From contig CAIIXF020000005.1 of assembly GCA_903813345.2 (NCBI GenBank), positions 7,257,375-7,321,374 of the forward strand: a stretch of DNA of 64,000 bases, in the 5' to 3' direction. This document shows, in pieces, positions 25,501 through 31,636 of this stretch. The notes below the pieces were generated by a model, which was not told where the DNA came from, made no database searches, and saw only the letters and a list, made by a program, of their open reading frames with translations. The stretch's first letter is position 1. Every line of letters begins with the position of its first letter. The translations under genes were made by a program, and so were the position numbers. The DNA is from Owenia fusiformis. Lineage: Eukaryota > Annelida > Polychaeta > Sabellida > Oweniidae.

Positions 25501-25964
25501 ACATGCTCTCACAATGTTATGAGATGCTTGCACACTTTTATGGCATACTTGCCCAACTTTATGATATGCTTGTAAAATGTTATGGTGTGCTTGCATAATC
25601 TTGTTGCACACTTGCATGATATCACCAGGTGGGATCGCAAAGGTTGTCTGCAATGGGGGACTAAGTCCATACATGAAATTCAGAATCCCAATTACTAACA
25701 AAAAAGTAACATTATTTTAATCTGAATTTCATGTTTTAACGTAATTCCCCATAGCGGACATATTTTGCTATCCCACCCTGTGGACTTGTCTGGTAGCTGT
25801 ACTATGTTTAGTAACATGACTTTTGTTGGTCTTTATTTTCTATTTGCACTTTATTTCAAGCTTCATCTTCTCGCTATTTTCAGATGCAGGAACAGCGCAA
25901 ACAGAAGCAGCGGATTGGACTATTGAACACACCCTCACTTCCTGTGATGGCAAATTCTAACTGA
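7421..25964 (+). CDS. ITPR: Inositol 1,4,5-trisphosphate receptor, C-terminal half
   Basis: About 20 phase-compatible exons encode the distal half of an IP3 receptor, the tetrameric ER calcium-release channel. Order: cytosolic linker (7421-7591); helical regulatory region (8078-17405); S1 (17696-17818); S2-S3 (18680-18852); S4 (19543-19710); S5 (20107-20302); luminal loop (20411-20783); pore with GGGIGD (21134-21285); S6 (21548-21713); CFICG/HIRTEH zinc finger (21713-22235); and the tail helix (22563-22724), followed by one of three last exons. Hallmark strings include [56 protein letters not shown] and [17 protein letters not shown], all near-identical to vertebrate ITPR as I remember it. 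The IP3-binding half is not in this window; the region to its left holds an antisense gene. Family assignment is firm; single versus multiple ITPR paralogues cannot be judged. Confidence 0.97.
7829..7967 (+). mobile_element. GTAGCCAGG-type hairpin MITE, copy a
   Basis: Inverted ends GGCCCGTAGCCAGG and CCTGGCTATGGACC enclose two GGGGTTCACTTTT-like stretches and a poly-C run. It matches the element at 43741-43944 over most of its length. It lies in an ITPR intron. Confidence 0.75.
8078..8209 (+). CDS. ITPR: ITPR exon: CHLDKEGAS helical segment
   Basis: This exon is 44 codons, phase 0, between TTTTCAG and CAA|GTAAGT. It reads [16 protein letters not shown] and [15 protein letters not shown], almost the vertebrate sequence. 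It belongs to the armadillo-like regulatory solenoid of the receptor. Confidence 0.95.
8555..8686 (+). CDS. ITPR: ITPR exon: [12 protein letters not shown] segment
   Basis: This exon is 44 codons, phase 0, between CTTGTAG and CAG|GTATAA. It reads [20 protein letters not shown], then [16 protein letters not shown], matching vertebrate ITPR. It continues the regulatory solenoid. Confidence 0.95.
8702..8779 (+). repeat. Triplicated hairpin end of the TGTCACCAC MITE family
   Basis: Three tandem units of about 26 bp, each with ATGTCACACAAGTGGTGACA-like sequence, itself nearly palindromic. The same palindrome forms one end of the MITE family found at 50383, 58853 and elsewhere. Confidence 0.6.
9073..9154 (+). 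CDS. ITPR: ITPR exon: histidine-rich insert
   Basis: This exon is 82 nt, entering in phase 0 and leaving in phase 1 at AAGA|GTAAGA. It encodes [20 protein letters not shown] followed by KEEHAHK: ten histidines in 27 codons, many in a GH alternation. The vertebrate counterpart at this position is a lysine/aspartate-rich, poorly conserved linker. The flanking exons are well conserved, so this is a local insert in a cytosolic loop. The GH pattern resembles metal-binding His tracts, but metal binding is inference. Confidence 0.85.
9462..9748 (+). CDS. ITPR: ITPR exon: acidic linker to [20 protein letters not shown]
   Basis: This exon is 287 nt, phase 1 to 0. The first part ([20 protein letters not shown]) matches the vertebrate RDQLLEASAATRKAF region. 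A charged loop follows, and the exon ends with the highly conserved [20 protein letters not shown]. Donor is CAG|GTACAA. Confidence 0.94.
10168..10347 (+). CDS. ITPR: ITPR exon: [18 protein letters not shown] core
   Basis: This exon is 60 codons, phase 0, between TTTTGTAG and CAG|GTATGA. It encodes [20 protein letters not shown] and the nearly invariant [18 protein letters not shown] block, part of the RIH-associated domain shared by IP3 and ryanodine receptors. Antisense ORFs over this exon are shadows. Confidence 0.96.
11011..11142 (+). CDS. ITPR: ITPR exon: GPCHENQN segment of RIH-associated domain
   Basis: This exon is 44 codons, phase 0, between TATATTTCAG and AAG|GTAAAT. It reads [20 protein letters not shown] and [19 protein letters not shown], near-identical to vertebrate ITPR. 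Confidence 0.96.
11347..11442 (+). CDS. ITPR: ITPR exon: [13 protein letters not shown] segment
   Basis: This exon is 32 codons, phase 0, between TTCTTCAG and TTG|GTAGGC. It reads [20 protein letters not shown], then [12 protein letters not shown]. In vertebrates the next residues are VEVIKKAY; here they come either from the exon at 16778 or through the candidate cassette at 12417. Confidence 0.96.
12417..12479 (+). CDS. ITPR: Candidate 63-nt ITPR cassette exon
   Basis: This is a 21-codon phase-0 exon between TTTGTCCACTAG and CAG|GTTGCG. It encodes [20 protein letters not shown] plus Q. It shares the DV-KQA pattern with the start of the next exon (VDVCKQAF), suggesting an old partial exon duplication. 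Inclusion or skipping both keep frame. Its donor is weak, as expected of an optional exon. It is GC-richer than the surrounding intron. Confidence 0.55.
12531..12643 (+). mobile_element. CAGGGTGG-type MITE with TA duplication, copy a
   Basis: A 113-bp element from CAGGGTGGTCCACAATT to GGGACCACCCTG, flanked by TA on both sides. The TA target and the termini suggest a Tc1/mariner-type parent (inference). Confidence 0.75.
13097..13114 (+). CDS. Candidate 18-nt ITPR microexon
   Basis: TTTGTTTGTTAG is followed by six codons (DQKTPS), then a donor-like GTAGAA, phase 0 on both sides. If the donor is ignored, a stop follows three codons later (V E stop), giving a possible truncating terminal exon. 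It lies in the same intron as the 63-nt candidate. Support is weak. Confidence 0.18.
13640..13985 (+). repeat. Complex minisatellite (GTACTGTRTAAGTTGTGACATW)
   Basis: Units of about 25-35 bp based on TGTACTGTGTAAGTTGTGAC alternate between versions ending ATACA and ATTCACATTCAA, giving a longer composite period. Chance minus-strand ORFs ([10 protein letters not shown] repeats) come from it. It lies in the large ITPR intron 12480-16777. Confidence 0.85.
14530..14690 (-). mobile_element. TGTCACCAC-family MITE, intronic copy
   Basis: TATGTCACCACCAAAGGTTG at its start and CATTTTGCATGTTAATGCC-like sequence at its end are the reverse complement of the copies at 50383 and 58231. Confidence 0.55.
15398..15627 (+). 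mobile_element. CAGGGTGG-type MITE with TA duplication, copy b
   Basis: A 230-bp element with inverted ends CAGGGTGGGCCAAAAAAA and TTTTTGGCCCACCCTG, flanked by TA on both sides. No ORF. Confidence 0.8.
15967..16119 (+). mobile_element. Pogo/Tigger-like MITE, copy a
   Basis: A 153-bp element with ends CAGTGAAACCTGTAAAGTGG and AACTTAAACAGGTTTTACTG, flanked by TA on both sides. The CAGTRAAACC terminus and TA target resemble pogo/Tigger-type transposons. Confidence 0.8.
16778..17020 (+). CDS. ITPR: ITPR exon: acidic loop and [12 protein letters not shown]
   Basis: This exon is 81 codons, phase 0, between AAATTATAG and GAA|GTAAGA. It starts [18 protein letters not shown], has an Asp/Glu run (about 14 of 17 residues acidic), then [19 protein letters not shown] and [13 protein letters not shown]. 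It forms the end of the cytosolic regulatory region leading to the membrane linker. Confidence 0.96.
17213..17405 (+). CDS. ITPR: ITPR exon: linker to the membrane domain
   Basis: This exon is 193 nt, phase 0 to 1, between TTGTGACTTTAG and AGAG|GTATGG. It reads [20 protein letters not shown], then [13 protein letters not shown] and EMKWQKKLR. This linker couples the cytosolic solenoid to the channel in the known receptor structure. Confidence 0.96.
17487..17590 (+). repeat. tRNA-like SINE remnant in ITPR intron
   Basis: TTGGCCGAGC at 17501-17510 looks like a pol III A box of tRNA-Leu/Ser type. About 60 bp downstream, GAGTTTGAGATGCG resembles a decayed B box. No intact cloverleaf is apparent, so this is more likely a tRNA-derived SINE head than a tRNA gene. 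Confidence 0.3.
17696..17818 (+). CDS. ITPR: ITPR exon: first transmembrane helix (S1)
   Basis: This exon is 123 nt, phase 1 to 1, between TATATTCCAG and ACAG|GTAGGT. It reads [20 protein letters not shown], then [17 protein letters not shown]. This aligns with vertebrate [20 protein letters not shown], the S1 helix in the ER membrane. Confidence 0.96.
18071..18488 (+). mobile_element. Non-autonomous DNA transposon, family 1 copy a, with 9-bp target duplication
   Basis: A 418-bp element with terminal inverted repeats AACCCAGATGCGAGTA (left) and TACTCGCATTTGGGT (right). It is flanked on both sides by AACACCTCT (18062-18070 and 18489-18497), a perfect 9-bp target-site duplication. A second copy lies in reverse orientation at 57401-57830. 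A 9-bp duplication suggests a Mutator-like origin, but no transposase is present. It lies in the S1-S2 intron of ITPR. Confidence 0.85.
18680..18852 (+). CDS. ITPR: ITPR exon: S2 and S3 helices
   Basis: This exon is 173 nt, phase 1 to 0, between CTTATTTCAG and AAT|GTAAGT. It reads [20 protein letters not shown] (S2), then [20 protein letters not shown] (S3). The vertebrate order TAMLISLAIVIALP...ASTILRLIFSVGLQPTLF is kept. Confidence 0.95.
19076..19460 (+). mobile_element. CAGGGTG-type MITE, right terminus missing
   Basis: The left end TA|CAGGGTGATCCAGAAG is the terminus seen in other CAGGGTG elements of this window. Internally AAAGGTGCAACAA (about 19104) is inverted at 19446-19459, but the matching outer right terminus is absent. 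It lies in the intron before the S4 exon. Confidence 0.5.
19543..19710 (+). CDS. ITPR: ITPR exon: S4 region
   Basis: This exon is 56 codons, phase 0, between CTTTTTTCCAG and CTG|GTAAGT. It reads [20 protein letters not shown], then [20 protein letters not shown]. Vertebrate: [20 protein letters not shown]...[10 protein letters not shown]. The conserved vertebrate NCGTF cysteine is arginine here (NRGTF). Confidence 0.95.
20107..20302 (+). CDS. ITPR: ITPR exon: S4-S5 linker and S5
   Basis: This exon is 196 nt, phase 0 to 1, between GCTTTCAG and AAAA|GTAAAC. It reads [20 protein letters not shown], then [20 protein letters not shown] and [14 protein letters not shown]5 and the start of the luminal loop match vertebrate ITPR. 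Confidence 0.96.
20411..20447 (+). CDS. ITPR: ITPR small luminal exon with conserved C-x7-C; junction off by one base
   Basis: After GCTACAG the sequence reads [12 protein letters not shown] in phase 1, then GA|GTAAGT. The spacing of the two cysteines (C-x7-C) and the final NC equal the vertebrate luminal motif CRVESGENC, whose cysteines are reported to bind ERp44. A conventional donor makes the exon 37 nt and puts the next exon out of frame (stop after two more codons). A 36-nt exon would join both following exons in frame. Skipping the exon also keeps frame. So either the splice is unusual, a base is extra (allele or assembly), or inclusion is meant to truncate. Confidence 0.6.
20628..20783 (+). 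CDS. ITPR: ITPR exon: Ala/Thr-rich luminal insert
   Basis: This exon is 156 nt, phase 1 to 1, between CATTTGCAG and ACAG|GTGCGT. It reads [20 protein letters not shown], then [15 protein letters not shown]. It carries two more cysteines (C-x5-C) and an NKS glycosylation sequon in the ER lumen. Being symmetric, it could be skipped without a frameshift. It is low in complexity and little conserved, as in the vertebrate loop. Confidence 0.85.
21134..21285 (+). CDS. ITPR: ITPR exon: pore helix and selectivity filter
   Basis: This exon is 152 nt, phase 1 to 0, between TTGTTTTAG and GAT|GTACGA. It reads [20 protein letters not shown], then [19 protein letters not shown] corresponds to the vertebrate filter GGGVGD. 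The HC-x6-C pair before the pore helix is also conserved. Confidence 0.96.
21548..21713 (+). CDS. ITPR: ITPR exon: S6 gate and first half of the zinc finger
   Basis: This exon is 166 nt, phase 0 to 1, between TTTATTTCTAG and GTG|GTAGGT. It reads [20 protein letters not shown], then [20 protein letters not shown] and TCFICG. S6 and the linker-domain cysteines are intact. Confidence 0.96.
22075..22235 (+). CDS. ITPR: ITPR exon: zinc-finger histidines
   Basis: This exon is 161 nt, phase 1 to 0, between TTTTCCAG and AAT|GTAAGT. It reads [20 protein letters not shown], then [15 protein letters not shown]. The two histidines of HIRTEH complete the C2H2-like fold begun by CFIC. Confidence 0.96.
22563..22724 (+). 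CDS. ITPR: ITPR exon: C-terminal coiled-coil helix
   Basis: This exon is 54 codons, phase 0, between CTATTTTTAG and CAG|GTGGGT. It reads [20 protein letters not shown], then a helix with leucine spacing ([26 protein letters not shown]). It ends exactly where the vertebrate last exon ([14 protein letters not shown]) would follow, and it is the common splice source for three candidate last exons. Intron retention would add only five codons (VGKYM) before a stop. Confidence 0.95.
22750..22850 (+). repeat. 27-bp tandem repeat just inside the last ITPR intron
   Basis: Three full copies (22750-22776, 22777-22803, 22804-22830) and one partial copy of TGGTTGTCATTTGACTAATG + AGGTATC. Each full copy contains the donor-like GAG|GTATCT. 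The repeat starts 26 bp after the true donor of the preceding exon. Confidence 0.9.
22848..22962 (+). mobile_element. Short hairpin MITE
   Basis: A 115-bp element whose ends ATGCCTGGGTCACTTTTGCT and AGCAAATGTGACTCAGGCAT are inverted, with similarity reaching about 40 bp inward on each side. It directly abuts the 27-bp repeat. It has no coding capacity. Confidence 0.7.
23612..23833 (+). mobile_element. MITE next to the first alternative ITPR terminal exon
   Basis: A 222-bp element with imperfect inverted ends: AAAGGTTGTATCCAATATTG on the left and AACTGAGATACAACCTTT on the right. It ends about 50 bp before the acceptor of the exon at 23886. A clear target duplication is not visible. Confidence 0.55.
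23886..23999 (+). CDS. ITPR: Alternative ITPR terminal exon A (37-residue tail ending RRFSLK)
   Basis: After a pyrimidine-rich stretch ending GAATCCTAG, a phase-0 frame encodes [20 protein letters not shown] and ends IQKRRFSLK with TAG. Its start aligns with the conventional tail exon ([14 protein letters not shown]): the M-x-x-x-x-R/K-Q-K-Q-R pattern is shared, so it looks like a duplicated last exon. KRRFS fits a basophilic (PKA-type) site. I noticed no AATAAA closely downstream, so transcript evidence is needed. Confidence 0.6.
   Translation: MVAEMRQKQRLRILPLDFSKPVDESIDMIQKRRFSLK
24045..24248 (+). mobile_element. PIF/Harbinger-like MITE
   Basis: A 204-bp element with inverted ends AGCCCCATTTACACTGACCA and TGGTCAATGTAAATGGGGTT-like sequence (right end GTCAATGTAAATGGGGTT). 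It is flanked by TAA on both sides (24042-24044, 24249-24251). A 3-bp TWA duplication suggests PIF/Harbinger. It lies between alternative tails A and B. Confidence 0.75.
24765..24893 (+). CDS. ITPR: Alternative ITPR terminal exon B (42-residue tail with RRRLSS)
   Basis: After GATTGACCAG a phase-0 frame encodes [20 protein letters not shown], then [10 protein letters not shown] and [10 protein letters not shown] with TGA. The first residues keep the R-x-R/K-x-K-Q pattern of the normal tail. The stretch is clearly GC-richer than its surroundings, as are the firm exons. RRRLS is a PKA-type consensus. The pyrimidine tract of the acceptor is weak and I noticed no nearby AATAAA. Confidence 0.5.
   Translation, partial: VVRQRLKQEHCGLSKISEIADPRSPAPYLQRCRRRLSSINLN
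25350..25605 (+). repeat. 21-bp minisatellite in the last ITPR intron
   Basis: About twelve units of a 21-bp repeat such as GCACAAAGTAATGGCATGAT+T, best conserved at 25390-25500. Since 21 is a multiple of three, both strands stay open and chance ORFs arise (a seven-residue AQSNGMI period on the plus strand). It lies between tail B and tail C. Confidence 0.9.
25884..25964 (+). CDS. ITPR: Conventional ITPR terminal exon C
   Basis: After TCTCGCTATTTTCAG a phase-0 frame reads [20 protein letters not shown] and ends VMANSN with TGA (26 residues). Vertebrate ITPR1 ends [18 protein letters not shown]..., so this is the orthologous last exon. It has the strongest acceptor of the three. Confidence 0.95.
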   Translation: MQEQRKQKQRIGLLNTPSLPVMANSN

Positions 25965-27190
25965 TGCAGCGGTTTTTATTTGGTGCTTGGCCACAATGAG
26001 TGGAATTTGGGTCTACACTCAGTATTACTAACAATTTATTTTGTGGTGAGGGAGTGGAGATTCAATTGCACATTTGCTGTTCACCAAGTGTTCACCAAGT
26101 TGAAAATGTACTTACCTGGGGCACCTAGGAAATGTAATATCATACTTTGGGCACCTGATAAATGCTCTTTGTCATATGGGAAATGTTGATTGTGCTACAG
26201 AGGCTCATGGAAAATGTTACTTGTACCATGGGAGGTGCATACAAAATGTTACTTGTGCCACGCAAGATTAGTGGGATATGGACTCAATAATATGTTATTT
26301 CTCCTCTAGGGATATATGATTTGAGGTTCATTCTGACACACAGTTCCAAGTAATAGCTCAACATTACCTGTGCCTATCACCATACAGGTTGTAGTTTCCT
26401 GTTGCTGTGTGTCATACTGAGTAATTTGTTAGTGATCCTGAAGAAGTGAAATGAATTTTAATTCAACCTTTGCAAAATACTAGCATGAGGCATTTGTAAC
26501 ACTTGGTCTTATATCAAGGTTATTTTGGTGAGACCATTTAAAGTTAATTATATGTTTAACGTCCTGTTCGAGGTTAAATTTAGGAGGATGACAGATGAAT
26601 AATAATAAAAAAACAACTTTTTTTATTTATTGCCTTTGGATTTGCTACAAGAACATATCTGAGTTCTTGAAAAGTTTTTGTTCTCAAAACCTGCCTTAAT
26701 ATTAGGAGAGGGGATGTTAAACATATTTATGTATTTCCTTTGAATGGCCTAAAAGGCAGGGTAACAGTTCATCAAACACAGTATCTTCTTTATGATTTAC
26801 TAATACAAAATCTAGGAAAATGGTGGAAATTATAATTAGTATCTAATATGGCATTATTTGATTGTTTGCATTGCACAACTTACTGACAACTGTCTGAATT
26901 TGTGACTCTATTATGAATAGCTCTCGATTTGAAGTTTCCATTATGCAATGGTCTGTTTTTGATACGACTGAGACTTCTGATTTCTAGGAAATCATTCTCT
27001 TTTAGATGAACAATGATCTGCGATCGTACATAAGTTACAATGATTTCAAAAACAGACCTCAGAGAAACTTGTATATATAAGTCCAGCACTTTTCAACTGC
27101 TGCAATTCTTTTGTTAACACAAATTTGCTTTATTACAGAGCTGCTTTTTACTCAAAGTGTTCAATAAAGTCTGTTAAGCTTTATCTTTTG
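25965..27190 (+). other. ITPR: Probable ITPR 3' UTR
   Basis: No coding potential follows the TGA at 25964. The first AATAAA in a plausible context that I noticed is at 27163-27168, with another inside an A-rich run near 26608. Between 26170 and 26260 there are loose repeats of ATGTTACTTGTGCCA. Which poly(A) site is used cannot be told. Confidence 0.4.
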
Positions 27191-27539
27191 TAACATTTTA
27201 AATCAAGTCTACCTCATTTTCAACCTAACCATCCTATTGTCATTGTGTATGAGTTTGATTGAAGTATCGTTAAGAGAAACAAGCTTTGATTATAGTAAAT
27301 CTGACCCACTTTAGTAAAGGTTTAATAAAAGACACTTAAAAGTGTGAAAACATCTAAATGTGAAACCCCAGTCTTTTTTATTAAAAATTGTCATGTACAT
27401 GTATTGAAAGATGATAAGTTGTTTCTGTTTTACAGTATATGCATATGTTCTATTGTGTAAGTGTTCCCGTAATTCAAATACCAGAAGAAGTTTTTGTCAG
27501 TGGTGCCGCACCCGTGAGTGTGGAACATATATTTTCTAA

Positions 27540-27885
27540 TACCGTAGATACACTTATTTTGACGCTTCTTAATTTGACGGATTTGCTCAATTTCAAATAT
27601 TGGTGGATATTTAATTTGGCGGACTTAGGACTGAAGCTTAATTTTTGTAGATGTTTATGTCATTAGGACAGGTGTTTACTGAGATATTCCCTGTATTTAA
27701 TTATTTGGAATAATTTAGAATTGATGGCATGTTGACAGGAAAAGGGGCCCCTGGAGTTTAATTTCTGTGCAGTGCATTGGACAAAAATTCAAAACTGAAA
27801 TTTGACGGATTTTGAATTTGGCGGATTTTCTGAATCCGCCAATCCGTCAAATTAAAACAGGAGCCAAATTAAGTGTATCTACAGT
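27540..27885 (+). mobile_element. Non-autonomous DNA transposon with GTAGATACACTTA termini
   Basis: About 346 bp with inverted ends ACCGTAGATACACTTATTTT and AAATTAAGTGTATCTACAGT. Near the right end, further short inverted repeats (GGCGGATT...AATCCGCC) could fold back. No ORF. Confidence 0.7.
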
Positions 27886-29875
27886 CATTGCATTTATGTT
27901 CGTGTATTGACTATATAATGGCTTAATAGGCCAAATGTGTTTACAGTGCCTGGAAAATATGCAAATGGAAATATAAACATGCAATTTCTATAATAGATTA
28001 GAAAATGCCAAAAACTGAAACAAAAAGATTGAACGATTATCATGTAAAACAAAGTTATGTTCTTTGCATGACCCATGCATTTAAACATATGCCACATTTG
28101 AAAATAATGATAAAATCAAACCAGTGCATGAATATTGTTTTGCACTGTAGTTTGTTTGTTCAAAAAGCTTTAACTTTTGCCAGTATTTTTGTTACCGGTA
28201 TTATGTTTTGTCATCGACTGAATTTAATCGGAACTACTGTGCTACAACCTCTCAACATGGGCTAATATATTATATACCGATAATGCTGAATGGATTGTTC
28301 GACTATTTAAAAGTTTGGGAATGTCTTTATATTTTGTTTAATGGATTATTCAGCCTTCTTATATTTCTAAAGAGAAATTAAAAAATGATAGACATGATTT
28401 ATGAATTAATTTAATTTATTTTGAGATGTGAATAATTTATGTTTTGTAATGTGTGTAAGTTGATATGTTTGTTTTCTTTTAATTTTATCATGTAAATGTA
28501 CCTAAAGCCTAATTATTTACCTTGTGTATTACTTATTGGGTATTACTATTGCAAGTGATAAGAATGACAGATTCAAATATGGCATTTTAACCCATTTTGT
28601 AGATGATATTTATCAATAAATAAAAATATATTAATGTATCCATTTACAGTAAAGAAATAAGGAATGTGGTTCACCCCACCCCTTGAAATGTAAGTGAAGA
28701 TAAAATTTGCATCTTAAAATTATGGGATGTTTAATTTATTCTTGGGAGTTTCCTTGTTGCCTGAGACTGTTATGTAACATAGGATAATAGGCATGGGTAG
28801 TATTAATTGGGGTTTATTCCAAAAAATGAAATAAGGAATTTAAGAATCTATACAGGGTTGACCATTTTTTCATGATCTTATGTTATTTTTACATTTCTAA
28901 TCCAAATGATTTTGTTGAAATTGATTTAGCAATCATAAATGGCCCCTCCCCAAGCCCTAACATAGTTACTATTAGTATGTTAATATGGGCATTATATGTT
29001 GATTTTCTGTAAATCTATAAATTATATATATGACATAATAATTACGATTATAAAGACAAAGATGTGTATTTTATTTGTATATTTTAATTGTATAAAAGAT
29101 AATTTATTATATATGCAAAATTATTACATAATATGTGTTTCTATTGTATTAATGGAAGTATGCTTCTAGCTCAATAGATGGCATGTTATGTTTTGTGTCT
29201 ATAGCTCCATCTTTTGAGAGGCGACTGTACATTAATGATGATAGTTAGACAATAGTGGATTGTGCAGTATAAATATGTGTGAAACTTTCAATAATTTTCA
29301 CAATATGTGAAATTGGTTCAATAAATTTTTCAAAAATATTTAAAAACCAAAATATGTTTTGTTTAAATGATGTTGTGTATACTAGCCATGAGGAAATTAT
29401 ATATCGTGATGAGGGCTCATGATAGTATTACCTTCTTCATGGAGTCGCCAAGAATCTGTAAGGCATAATGATTCAAACTACCATATATGGCCGGATATAT
29501 TAGTGAGATGTTTTAATTTTGGTGGCTCATTTTTTTTTTAAATTTTATTTGTGATTGTTTCAATGAAGGGAGATACATGTACATTGGTTTATAACATAGC
29601 ACATGTTTTAAAATTTTGGTAAGGAGTAGGTGGGACAAGGGTCTATGGATTTGAATGGGAAATGGTATAAGTGTTTACCCTATTACTCATTTTAAATACA
29701 TACACCACATTTTCCCATTCATATTCTATAATACATTTCATAATTAATCATTTTATACAGGGTAACCATATCACCTATTCTCCAAGCAATCATTTTCCCC
29801 AAATTGTCCACGTTCAGGAAAACCTTAGTTAAGCATCACCATGGAAACCATATTGCATGTATTTCATTAGTATAA
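27886..29875. other. AT-rich sequence without a visible gene
   Basis: Downstream of ITPR. Short ORFs here lack domain signals. Isolated transposon-like termini (TACAGGGTTGACC at about 28852, TACAGGGTAACC at about 29757) are the only recognisable marks. Confidence 0.5.
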
Positions 29876-29947
29876 CAGCTCAAAAACACAAAGCCAATAT
29901 TTTATATTTATTCCATCATTCACAAATATTTATTTCCACTTTACAAG

Positions 29948-30208
29948 TACAACTGCTGGTACAGTGACATACAATGTATTGAAGCAGACATAACAGCAAA
30001 ATATGGGATAGTCCTGCATCAGTCCCCTGCGCTACCATCCCCCTCTCCCACTCCAACACAGGGTGGAGAAATTGATATTGAGGAGGATGTAGATGGGGAT
30101 AGTCAAAGCAAAAATAAATCTAGAATTAGGAACAGGAACATACAGAATATGTGTCTAAGAAGTCCGTTTAAATATCAATGTGTCCTTTTACGCAAATGTA
30201 TTATTTAG
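29948..30208 (+). CDS. Candidate orphan terminal exon, no family recognised
   Basis: A frame open from 29876 to the TAG at 30206-30208 has no early ATG, so it would have to be an exon. A TTATTTCCACTTTACAAG acceptor-like sequence precedes 29948. The peptide is markedly proline-rich, then acidic, then basic: SPALPSPSPTPTQGGEIDIE, EDVDGDSQSKNKSRIRNRN, ending LLRKCII. It is GC-richer than its surroundings. It could be a last exon of an unseen plus-strand gene, a far ITPR tail, or chance. Confidence 0.25.
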   Translation, partial: YNCWYSDIQCIEADITAKYGIVLHQSPALPSPSPTPTQGGEIDIEEDVDGDSQSKNKSRIRNRNIQNMCLRSPFKYQCVLLRKCII

Positions 30209-31636
30209 CAGTTAATTTTACAAAATGATGTTCATTTTATTTTGAGAGTACTTAAGAGAAAAATACTGACTTTTGACACATACCCTTAGTCAACGTATAT
30301 AAGTACATGTCCGTGCACTGCGGTTAAAATTGTTAACAAAAATATGACATCTAACAACCACTGAAAATAACATAATATTGTTCTGAACTGCAGATACCAT
30401 TACAATCTACAGTACATCTACATATAATATACATGTAATATAAAGTAAGCATTCAAATTTTATCCTACATCATTGTATATAGGTGTCATCCCTTTTTGCA
30501 GCCCTTTTCTTGTTAGACCTTTGTCTTGGGGAACTTTACCAGAAACTAATTTCAAGGTAACAACTGGACAAAGCTTGTATTTCGATCTCCTCCCCTATTA
30601 AACAAAGTCTCATGATAATTTGTCAAGGAGGATTGAGTCACGATACTCCTTGACAATTCTCTGATGGAATTGTGACCTTGTCTGTCATGATTATAAAATT
30701 CAAAAAATTAAACCACCACCATTTTTCACTTCAGAATTCATATCTTGAGTTTTGGTAGTATTACCCAATCAAAGCATAAGTTCAAATCTTTTGGATTGGT
30801 TTTATGACCTTATATTGTGTTGTATTATGTTGTTGTACAAAATTGGTTGTCGCTTTCAACACACTGGATGGACTATCACAGGAAGACAACATTTCCTAAA
30901 TTGTCAAAACTATGACTTGCCTTTGCCAAAATTAATATTTTGCTTAGGTGACCCACAAAGACAAATCGTAACTAAAAGAACATGATTCATTAGGATGTGT
31001 GGGAATATAATATTGAAATGAAAGGTTGAAATACACCCAACTGTTTTTAACATCCATACTCCATATACTTCTTGCATTTAACAACTGCAAAAACAAGAGA
31101 TACATCACCAGCTTGATATCTTTTTGCTTTTTTAAGTCCTTAAATTAAGATATTATTACTACAATTTTCTGCTTTTCATAATATTATAATTCGATAATTT
31201 CACATTAGATGAGGATTATCTTAAAAATCTTATTGTAATTATGCTATTCAATCTATCTCTGGTCCAAATTCTTATTTATTTTGGCTGGATCAACAATTCT
31301 TTTTAATAAAAAGTACAGAAAAACAAAATCCAATACATGTATCTTGTTATAAAATAAATGCTTGTGTGGCACCAACATTATATTGCACTTTTAAGTGTGT
31401 ATGTCTTGAGAAGCAAGATGAGTATTACACTGTTAGACTGTTATTTAGTAAATATTGAGGAAAATTAGAAGTTACAACATAATCTTATGAATTTGTTTAC
31501 TGAAAATGCGATATCCATGTTAAACGTTTTATGCTAAGACACAATAGTAGAATTGTCTAACATAATTTGGTATGAAGCGAACTCCATTGGGAGCACCTTG
31601 GATCTGTGTCTGGAGCAGTCATAGCTTAGTCTTACA

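Noticed and set aside
25032-25701. 188-codon plus-strand and 133-codon minus-strand ORFs with seven-residue repeats
   Set aside because: They come from a 21-bp minisatellite in the ITPR intron; openness on both strands follows from the repeat length.
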